The translations under genes were made by a program, and so were the position numbers. This document shows positions 10,145 through 16,136 of a DNA stretch of 16,136 nucleotides, one piece after another. This DNA is from Basidiobolus heterosporus B8920 (lineage: Eukaryota > Basidiobolomycota > Basidiobolomycetes > Basidiobolales > Basidiobolaceae). The notes below the pieces were generated by a model. It worked only from the letters and a program-made list of their open reading frames with translations, did not search any database and was not told the origin of the DNA. Location: contig JNET01028749.1 of NCBI GenBank assembly GCA_000697455.1, forward strand, positions 1 to 16,136, given 5' to 3'. Position 1 is the first letter of the stretch. Each line of letters begins with the position of its first letter.

Positions 10145-11097
10145 TTAAATGCAGAATTTGTGATGAATAAACTTGTTCGATGTAGCATGATATTCCCGTA
10201 TAGAAGTCACGGAAGAGATGAGACATTCCGACGGAGTCTCAACATCGCCAACGTGTCTTGTTTTATGACGAATCAGGTTATCTACCAACCAGAACTGTAT
10301 GATGTTCATGAACAGTGGTGCAATTAACATCACGGCTATCACCTGAAGGTGAGGGTTTCCAACCCGAATAAACGGGCTTAAGATCCATTGTCCCAGGGTG
10401 ACTAGACACGGAAACTGATTTATCCCTACAAAGATGGTGAATTTGGTAATGCTCAGGGCCAATAGAAATACCAGGGACTGTTTTAGCCAGATATGACATT
10501 GAGCTGGGCTACCATAGTTACCACATTCCATCTCGTCCACCCTGAAGTAGTTGAGAAGGTAATGGAATCCCTTCAAAACACAACAGAGAATCAAAACACC
10601 GACCGTTGTATCCAGCAGCAAATTCAGCAAGTACCTTAACCACGAAAGTATTAGTCGAAAACCTAGGCATAGAGCTGTAATTTACCAGATTTACCACACA
10701 CAAGGGTTGTCTTCTTGAGAGTCCGATCGCGAACCAGAAACAGATGCAAGAAACACATTCAACATGTGGACCAAAGCCGCGCCCGCACTTTGCTTACTAA
10801 TATCAAATATCCTTCCGTGAACTATGTGAGCTAACTGATTGGCCAAACAAAAGTGCATGAGATTTACCAAACACGTCCAGGTCTCCTAGGGCTCTCTCGT
10901 TGCCGTTTTATCAACAACGAGGATACAGCCATCAGGGCCAGTAATGTCTGCACTAGAATGGCAAACCCATCCATCAACTCGCAATTCAAATTTCGAAAAT
11001 TAAATACCAACATGCTTATGGGTGGCTTGAAGGTAGCCATATATAACTCCAGTTTCTCAATAGCATAATCTTCTATTTGTCCCATTCCAATCTTCAT
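10145..11097 (-). CDS. STIMATE/TMEM110-YPL162C family multi-pass membrane protein
   Basis: Minus-strand exons 11097-10868, 10811-10695 and 10634-10145; 278 residues, close to the 273 of yeast YPL162C. An in-frame stop (tag) directly precedes the ATG. Family signatures are CELMDGFAILVQ (39-50), KRQRESPRRPGRVW then IFDISKQSAGAALVHMLN across intron 1, NPCVWYLLNLLLDTTVGV across intron 2, and ITKFTIFVGI. Likely membrane segments are about 44-63, 84-103, 118-142, two around the ITKFTIF/GQWIL stretch, and one at LQVIAVMLIAPLF. Human STIMATE acts at ER-plasma membrane junctions as a STIM activator; the yeast relative is a vacuolar membrane protein of unknown role. Both introns (10867-10812 and 10694-10635) end in AAG, because upstream AGs leave the wrong frame; intron 2 has a good CTAAT branch site. 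The 3' end is convergent with the SET gene. Confidence 0.9.
10166..10171 (+). terminator. Possible plus-strand polyadenylation signal inside the convergent gene
   Basis: AATAAA lies 157 nt after the SET-gene stop, opposite the last codons of the STIMATE-like gene. If used, the two convergent transcripts overlap by a few dozen bases or more. A weaker AATATAAA-like stretch near 10030 is an alternative. Confidence 0.3.
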
Positions 11098-11127
11098 CTA
11101 ATTGCACCATTCTCTATCGTCTACGAA

Positions 11128-11158
11128 ACACATGTTTCCATGTGTGAGAATTGATTGG
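11128..11158 (-). promoter_or_regulatory. CCAAT box plus CACATG dyad upstream of STIMATE-like gene
   Basis: A perfect 7-bp inverted repeat with a 4-nt centre (ACACATG/CATGTGT, 11128-11145) starts 31 bp upstream of the start codon. A minus-strand CCAAT (11154-11158) follows about 57 bp upstream. CCAAT is a well-known fungal/eukaryotic promoter element bound by NF-Y/HAP. CACATG-type dyads can be bHLH sites. Function here is inferred from position only. Confidence 0.35.
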
Positions 11159-11197
11159 CTCCTAAAACTAGCAAATATATATCATCTAAATATAGTT

Positions 11198-11237
11198 CAT
11201 AATCGCTCATAATCGCTCATAATCGCTTATAATCGCC
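11198..11237 (+). repeat. Tandem decamer repeat, four copies
   Basis: Three identical units CATAATCGCT followed by a fourth unit TATAATCGCC (two changes), exact period 10 bp. It lies about 100 bp upstream of the STIMATE-like start and about 950 bp upstream of the zinc-finger ATG. A 10-bp period places the same face of the helix outward at each unit. Confidence 0.85.
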
Positions 11238-11350
11238 CACAGCCCATCATTATCCCTATTTTTGTCAAACTTAAATAAACTCAGACCAGGCCACAATGTC
11301 ATAATAATAACGACACAACAATCGTAATAGAGGAACTCGGGGGATAGTCA

Positions 11351-11379
11351 GTCCTAGAATAGTCACCGGTCCTAGAATA
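11351..11379 (+). repeat. Direct repeat of an 11-mer, two copies
   Basis: GTCCTAGAATA occurs at 11351-11361 and again at 11369-11379, identical, period 18 bp, with a short GC-richer spacer between. Confidence 0.7.
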
Positions 11380-11709
11380 ACTTGAGACTGTTACAATCGA
11401 TCATCCCCTTTGGTGCAATTCCGCAGCTGGGGTGATTGGTCGATTAGACTCTCATTTTGGGTGACTAATCTCGACGAATTAAACATAGATCTGACTCTAG
11501 AATTATAAGGATCCCGCCAGTGATACATCGTAATAGCCAAGTAATAACCCCTCATGCATCCATCCTCCAACCGCAGCACTACCGCAGCATCCGGAGCAAG
11601 ATTCCTGAATACACTGTAGACGTAGACCATGAGCGAAGTTTCTGATTAGTAATGGGGAGTATAGCTATCTCGCCAACAACATCGCTTTGCTCTGAACTGC
11701 CTCTGATCC

Positions 11710-11753
11710 AGCATATTCACAGCATATTCACAAGATATTCACAGGATATTCGG
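11710..11753 (+). repeat. Tandem 11-bp repeat, four copies
   Basis: Units AGCATATTCAC, AGCATATTCAC, AAGATATTCAC and AGGATATTCGG, exact period 11 bp with increasing divergence to the right. It lies about 430-470 bp upstream of the zinc-finger start codon. Shortly after, AAAATCGG is repeated at 11882-11889 and 11891-11898. Confidence 0.85.
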
Positions 11754-12180
11754 GAATAGTGAGCAGGCCAGCTGGATTCAAAAGTGAGCGCTATCTTGAA
11801 CAAATCAGAGATCCTCGTTGTATGCATACTATAGTAGGCTAGATATAGTTTGCCCAGGGCTACTGTAATTGGTGGGTTAGGAAAATCGGAAAAATCGGAA
11901 CATCAGGATTTTCAAGGCCAGTTGACACCTTTTACCCATGGCTCAACAATGATTTTATGATAAAAAGTTTCGCCCCCTCGTAACCTCCTCACCAGCACTC
12001 TTTCTTTTTGCACTTTCCCTTGAAGGTTGAAGCCTGCCAGTAGTGGGTGCTTGATTCTTAGTGAAGTATATACTCGTGCCTACTTCAAATCCCTTAACCC
12101 TAACACTCAGTTTTCCAACATTCGCATTGTTTCCCTTTCCCTTTTCGAGCGCTATTCCCTTGCAATTCCCCCAATTCTCC

Positions 12181-13416
12181 ATGTCTTTATTACCAACCCC
12201 CGAATTACTTCAATCCGAAGCAACTTGTAGTGTAGAGCAGAATGATTCGTTCCTAGTCAGCGATTTTCAGCTTTACGACAACGACGATTTGTTGGGTGTC
12301 GACGAGTCATACGCATTTAACAATGCCAGCTTACCCAACGAGTCGGCGCCTACAATGGACAATGTACTTACTACACCATTCACTACGCCATTCGCTCCAT
12401 CGATTGACACATTCGATCCTGTTTCATTGCTTACGACACCATACACTCCAATGGTCGATTGTTTCAATGACACCCTGATCCCGACCTGCGAATCCAGCAT
12501 GCCTCTCTTTAATACTCCGTTTATGGCCTCCTCGAATGATTTTGATACTGTGATATCGGAGACTCCTACCGTGGTTGACACTCCGCTGACACTGAGTTTA
12601 AATGAGTTCAACACACAGCAGCCCATCCCAGCCGTCAGCACTTCTGGTGTTCCTGGCTTCTTCATGCCGATTTCGATGATGGATACACCTTATGTCCAGC
12701 CAGAGAATGACTTTGATTTCAATTCTCTTACCAACACTCCTGTTAATCCTGCTACCGACATATTCTCTCCTTCTATCATTAATAACACCCCCAATCTATT
12801 CTCTGAAGGCATTGACCTGACTCCGTTCCTTACACCGGCAACCGACTTCGAATGTGATAACTTTTCAGCCCCTGGCACACCGTTAGATCCTGTCCATGCT
12901 GATGTGAATAGTAACATGAACTTCCTTGACTTTGGCACAGACTTGTACGATGATTTGTGGAACAAGGACCCGGACAAAGCTTCGCAAGCGTTCTCACTTT
13001 TTGCTCCGCTGGAGGAAATCGCCGATTCACATCAAAGCTCAACATCTACTTCCTCATCCACGTCAGTTTCCACTGACAACGATGTGTTCACTCCTCCTGC
13101 ACCTCAAGAATCAACCAAATCTCGGATGGCGGCCACGAAAGGCAAGAAATACGTTTGCTCCTACCAAGGATGTAGCAAGAGCTTTGCTCGCAAGTTCAAC
13201 CTCAACGTCCATCTTCGCAGTCACTTTCCTGATCTTGCCCGGCCGTTCAAGTGCACCGAATGTCCAAAGGCATTCGGCCGTAAGCACGATCTTACTCGAC
13301 ATCTAGCAGCCGTTCACAAAATGACATCGTTGTATCATTGTAACGAATGTGAGAAGGAGTTCTCGAGGCGGGACGCTCTGGCACGTCACCTCGAGAAGGG
13401 TTGCCAGTTGGTATGA
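12181..13416 (+). CDS. C2H2 zinc-finger transcription factor, Ace2/Swi5-like
   Basis: Intronless, 411 residues. The start is the first ATG of the frame (MSLLPTPELL); the open frame runs 120 nt further upstream but has no ATG there. Three C-terminal fingers: finger 1 C326-x4-C..H-x3-H (CSYQGCSKSFARKF), finger 2 C358-x2-C..H-x4-H (CTECPKAFGRKHDLTRH), finger 3 C387-x2-C..H-x4-C (CNECEKEFSRRDALARH, closing on C408). The R-K/R-H-D-L and R-R-D-A-L recognition helices and the closing cysteine in finger 3 match the fungal Ace2/Swi5 family, which controls cell-cycle and cell-separation genes. Residues 64-234 hold about thirteen Thr-Pro dipeptides in degenerate TP...DxF repeats, and 276-290 is Ser/Thr-rich. 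TP sites are minimal CDK/MAPK targets, so phospho-regulation is plausible. Family assignment rests on the fingers; the target genes are unknown. Confidence 0.88.
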   Translation: MSLLPTPELLQSEATCSVEQNDSFLVSDFQLYDNDDLLGVDESYAFNNASLPNESAPTMDNVLTTPFTTPFAPSIDTFDPVSLLTTPYTPMVDCFNDTLIPTCESSMPLFNTPFMASSNDFDTVISETPTVVDTPLTLSLNEFNTQQPIPAVSTSGVPGFFMPISMMDTPYVQPENDFDFNSLTNTPVNPATDIFSPSIINNTPNLFSEGIDLTPFLTPATDFECDNFSAPGTPLDPVHADVNSNMNFLDFGTDLYDDLWNKDPDKASQAFSLFAPLEEIADSHQSSTSTSSSTSVSTDNDVFTPPAPQESTKSRMAATKGKKYVCSYQGCSKSFARKFNLNVHLRSHFPDLARPFKCTECPKAFGRKHDLTRHLAAVHKMTSLYHCNECEKEFSRRDALARHLEKGCQLV

Positions 13417-13878
13417 GACATTTGGTTGGATCGTTGAATCACGAATGTTCACTTGGAAAGTAAATCAGCAGAAAAGCGGCAGACATCACTACACTTGAGC
13501 CATTATTAGATCTCTACTACATAACGCACTTCACTTCAATCCCATCACTTCTCTCAACCTCTCTCTCTCTATATATATACTTTCAATTGAGAATCTTTGA
13601 TATAGATCGCTCACAGCCCCCAACATTCACTTTGTGTATTTAATTATTTGTCACCTCCACTTATCTTGTATAGTCATAATCTCCACGATCTGGATTTCTT
13701 TCCCTCGTAAAATAACGGGATTTTTTATATTAAACAACCGAAATTTTCCAATTTCCATCCTCCACCACAACTCTAGTCCCCGTTTTCGATGAGTAGACGA
13801 CGTCACAATGATCTCCATGGAATTCCCCATATAAGGGTTGAATGAAATTATGGTTGGAGAAAATTTCGTTTGCTCTGT
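13417..13878. other. Intergenic region between zinc-finger and aldo/keto reductase genes
   Basis: About 460 bp serve as the 3' end of the zinc-finger gene and the promoter of the reductase. The only marked feature is a CT-dinucleotide run passing into TATATATATA at about 13558-13580, some 300 bp upstream of the reductase start. No AATAAA is seen. No open frame of note. Confidence 0.5.
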
Positions 13879-15212
13879 ATGATCATGACCATCTCTAAGG
13901 AAAGTGCGGTAAGTTTTCTTTGGGGAAGAAGAGTATTTCTCTGAAACGTTGTGGACAAGTGAAGGCTCAACCTTGTTACTTGTTTAGTCTTCTGGTGAAA
14001 TAAAGTTACCTAAACTCGGTTTTGGTGCTGGGCCCTTCAGCGGTGCCTACAACTCCATCAACAAGGAGGAATGCTACGAAGCTGTCAAGAAGTCTCTAGA
14101 ACTTGGTTGGTAGCTGTGGAAGAGCCTTGGTGACGAGAAATAAGACTAACCTTTCAACCTTACTCAACATAGGAATCAACTATTTTGATACCTCACCTTA
14201 CTATGGAGAGAGTGAATTCGTACTAGGTGAAGGGTTGAAAAGAGTATCGGGAGAGTATCCCCGGTCTTCTTATTATCTCTGTACTAAGGTGGGTCGCTAT
14301 GGTCTTCACCAAAAGGATTTCGATTACTCTGCCAAGCGAGTGAATGAAAGTGTGAAGGAGAGTATGAGTCGTCTCAATACTGACTATTTGGATGTTGTTT
14401 TGTGCCATGATGTGGAGTTTATGCCAGTGGAACAGGTGATCGACGAAGCCCTACCCACGTTGTTTCGACTCAAGGTAGCATCAAAGCCTACCAGGCGCCA
14501 TTCCCATTCCCATTTCCACTTCCACTTCCTTTTCTCTAAACCATTTCTATGAATTGGCCTTGCATTTCTCTAGGAAGAAGGAAAGATTCGCTGGGTGGGA
14601 ATATCAGGTACACCCACAAAGGTAGAAATCATGACCTAACATGTTATTCATACCGTCTATTTAGGCTATCCACTTGATGTCCTCCTCAACATTGCCCGTA
14701 TCCAGTTCGAACGGAATCAACCGCTAGATATGGTGTTGTCCTATTGTCACTACAACCTTCAAAACACCCTTCTAGCCGATTATCTCCCAAGATTCACTGA
14801 GGTTGGAGTAGCTCATGTCCTCAACGCTTCCCCTTTAAGTATGGGCTTGCTTCGGGATAGTCCCAGCCCAGAATGGCACCCAGGCTCACAAGAGATGAAG
14901 GAGGCAGTCCAGATGGCCAAGAAAGTATGCCATCAACATGGCGTGGAGATCTCCGATATCGCATCCAAGTTTGCATTTGAATACCCGGGATTTTCTAGTA
15001 CCATTATCGGTTGTTGTAAACCAAAGGAGATTCAACAGGCTTACGAACAGTTTACTCAGGTTCAAGCTGCGAAAGCAAAGTCATCCTCACCCTCACCCTC
15101 ATCCTCATCCTTACCGGATCATTCCAACATTTTAAACAAAATCCAAGATCTATTGAAACCCTATCATAATGAAACCTGGGTATCCCCACCTAAAGAATTA
15201 CTCGAATCCTAG
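13879..15212 (+). CDS. Aldo/keto reductase, L-galactose/D-arabinose dehydrogenase-like
   Basis: Exons 13879-13908, 13988-14105, 14173-14474, 14574-14607 and 14665-15212; 343 residues. An in-frame stop lies at 13843-13845 with no ATG between; Met1 or Met3 (13885) could start. These cytosolic NAD(P)-dependent enzymes oxidise aldoses at C1. In plants and fungi, close relatives feed ascorbate or erythroascorbate synthesis. The catalytic tetrad is complete: D55 and Y60 in DTSPYYG, K88 in CTKVGRYG, H128 in LCHDVEF. LSYCHYNLQN and ASPLSMGLL..PEWHPGS are typical of the L-galactose dehydrogenase branch. Intron 2 (14106-14172) needs a GTTGGT donor to give LELGINYFDTS. Intron 3 (14475-14573) is enlarged by a hexamer microsatellite. 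A Ser/Pro insert (301-312) near the C-terminus comes from a second hexamer tract. The exact sugar substrate is inference. Confidence 0.9.
14498..14533 (+). repeat. Hexamer microsatellite in intron 3 of the reductase
   Basis: Six hexamers of CCATTC/CCACTT type in register. They lie inside the 99-nt third intron, the longest of the 28 in this window, and add to its pyrimidine-rich content. Confidence 0.8.
15081..15116 (+). repeat. Coding hexamer microsatellite (Ser-Pro/Ser-Ser) in the reductase
   Basis: Six hexamers (TCATCC/TCACCC, the last diverged) in the reading frame encode SSSPSPSSSSLP, residues 301-312. Six-base units keep frame on gain or loss, so the tract may vary in length between strains. 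Confidence 0.8.
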
Positions 15213-15232
15213 GACCCCACAAGAAATTCAAC

Positions 15233-15248
15233 TTAACCCTAACCCTAA
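15233..15248 (+). repeat. Short telomere-like tract (CCCTAA), about 2.5 copies
   Basis: TTAACCCTAACCCTAA lies 20 bp after the reductase stop. The fungal telomere unit is TTAGGG/CCCTAA. A single-and-a-half copy (CTTAACCCTAAC) also occurs near 12093-12104 in the zinc-finger leader. Both are too short to indicate a chromosome end. Confidence 0.6.
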
Positions 15249-15429
15249 TCCATTTCTGTTCATTGATTACGAAGATTAAACGATCCTTGAATTTTAAGAA
15301 ACATGAATTTGATTCATCTTAACTCTGATCCATATTTCCATCTACCTCTATTCCCATCAATCAGGAACATCGTATTACATACATCCTATCGTTTCCCACC
15401 AAATTGATTGCTTTAACTTCTCAAATTCT

Positions 15430-15435
15430 AATAAA
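15430..15435 (+). terminator. Polyadenylation signal AATAAA, reductase 3' end
   Basis: Canonical hexamer 217 nt beyond the reductase stop, the first AATAAA on that strand after the gene. Confidence 0.45.
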
Positions 15436-15934
15436 CATGAAAATTTTCTTCTGATTTTAATCCAGCTGAAAGTGTGTGTATTTCAATCTCGTGTTATTGG
15501 TTCACTTTCAATGACATCATATTCCCATGCAACTGATTATAAGTTGAACTACTGTCCTCAAAAGAACACCATTATCAGTATCACTAGTATCCTTTGTTGA
15601 AAATCTCTACTAACCTCCAGGATTTTAATCAGGCTGAGAATCTAGGTCTGAGTCTCTAGGAATTCCTATCAATGCTATGATTGAGGCTTTCTCTCTGCAA
15701 GGTTGGAAAAGCAAAAATGAACCAATGCTACAAGAAAGAGATCTTTAGAGCATTCTAACTAAAGAACTCAAGAAGATACTGTTTTGAGATTCTAGCAGTT
15801 ATTGCAAGTGATTTGGAGAATTAGAAGAATATATGATTTTCACTTGTAGATTTATTGAATGTAAAGTTGACTTTTATACTTTTGTCATGAAGTAAACAAA
15901 GCAATGGGTAGAATGTGGTAAGGAAGGTCCCAGG

Positions 15935-16136
15935 TGTTGAAATTCACATGATTTAGCACCAAACTATTGATAGTTGATCTCACCACTATTATAGTTACTT
16001 AGCAATTTCCTTGAACCCAGAATCCACACTTGGGTTTTACTTAAAATATTTTTCACTAACTTAGAAATGTTGAAATTCACATAATTTAGCACCTAATTAT
16101 TCATACCTGATCTCACCCTTATTATATTTACTTACC
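15935..16136. repeat. Diverged direct duplication (69-bp units, period 133), cut by window edge
   Basis: 15935-16003 and 16068-16136 both begin TGTTGAAATTCACAT and keep ATTTAGCACC, TGATCTCACC and TTACTTA in the same order without gaps, about 59 of 69 bases identical. The 64-bp spacer between them is not visibly duplicated to the left of 15935. The second copy runs into the right end of the window, so the unit and copy number are open. It could be the edge of a satellite array or of a dispersed repeat. Confidence 0.8.

Larger units (their letters stand above)
11098..12180. promoter_or_regulatory. Divergent intergenic region upstream of membrane-protein and zinc-finger genes
   Basis: About 1.08 kb separate two start codons pointing away from each other. 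It contains the repeat clusters listed separately, a CCAAT box near the left gene, and a pyrimidine-rich leader (about 12110-12180) just before the zinc-finger ATG. A 79-codon minus-strand frame at 11391-11630 has no recognisable feature and I do not count it as a gene. The pentamer AATCG occurs eight times on the plus strand and once on the minus strand between about 11200 and 11900. Confidence 0.5.
15213..15934. other. Non-coding A/T-rich region downstream of the reductase
   Basis: No open frame of note on either strand and no recognisable domain remnants. It holds a short telomere-like stretch and an AATAAA, listed separately. The 15600-15930 part may be repeat-derived, since a diverged duplication follows it, but I see no terminal inverted repeats or coding remnant that would name a family. 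Confidence 0.4.

Noticed and set aside
11391-11630. Minus-strand 79-codon open frame in the divergent intergenic region
   Set aside because: No recognisable motif, no splice partner, composition unlike the neighbours; open frames of this length occur by chance.
15233-15248. Telomere-like CCCTAA copies as evidence of a chromosome end
   Set aside because: Only about 2.5 copies, inside the 3' region of a normal gene with non-telomeric DNA continuing for 900 bp.
15600-16136. LTR retroelement fossil at the right edge
   Set aside because: Only a TG start and a duplicated A/T-rich segment; no coding remnant, primer site or paired ends in view, so I list it as an unnamed repeat.
1-16136. Biosynthetic gene cluster or novel multi-gene system
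   Set aside because: The seven genes are housekeeping or regulatory, mixed in strand, and share no pathway; no core biosynthetic or defence-type genes are present.
1-16136. tRNA or other structured RNA genes
   Set aside because: No A-box/B-box pair or cloverleaf was found by eye; the one GTTTCGAACC-like string (about 1740-1750) is inside the SF3a2 coding region.

Overview
The window is ordinary, gene-dense eukaryotic chromosomal DNA and most likely comes from a filamentous fungus. Introns are small (42-99 nt, mostly 55-70), intergenic gaps are short, and there is an Ace2/Swi5-type zinc-finger factor, a full-length Diaphanous-type formin and a YPL162C/STIMATE-family membrane protein. The high intron density and the plant/animal-like aldo-keto reductase fit an early-diverging lineage (Mucoromycota or Zoopagomycota, for example) better than an ascomycete yeast, but this placement is inference. 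I found no RNA gene, CRISPR array or recognisable intact mobile element.

Layout. 1-810 (+): 3' part of a metallo-beta-lactamase-fold hydrolase, three exons visible. 1028-1771 (-): intronless SF3a2 splicing factor, convergent with the first gene. 1772-2343: shared divergent promoter region. 2344-7712 (+): a 16-exon Diaphanous-related formin of about 1486 residues (GBD-FH3-coiled coil-repeat linker-FH1-FH2-DAD). 8007-10009 (+): six-exon SET-domain methyltransferase of the Rubisco-LSMT/SETD3/SETD6 type. 10145-11097 (-): three-exon STIMATE/YPL162C-like multi-pass membrane protein, convergent with the SET gene. 11098-12180: about 1.1 kb of divergent intergenic DNA carrying several short direct-repeat clusters. 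12181-13416 (+): intronless C2H2 transcription factor with an N-terminal array of TP...DxF repeats. 13879-15212 (+): five-exon aldo/keto reductase close to L-galactose/D-arabinose dehydrogenases. 15213-16136: non-coding, ending in a diverged direct repeat cut by the window edge.

The genes do not form an obvious pathway or cluster; they look like independent housekeeping and regulatory loci. I rebuilt 28 introns by splicing so that conserved family motifs stay in frame. Every model closes in frame from start to stop, which is good internal support. The most unusual feature is in splicing: four introns are best explained by AAG 3' splice sites, three by GTT-type 5' splice sites, and one is only 42 nt long. 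I did not find a convincing new biological system. The best leads are the splice-site usage, two degenerate protein repeat arrays (in the formin linker and in the transcription factor), and the repeat clusters upstream of the transcription factor.
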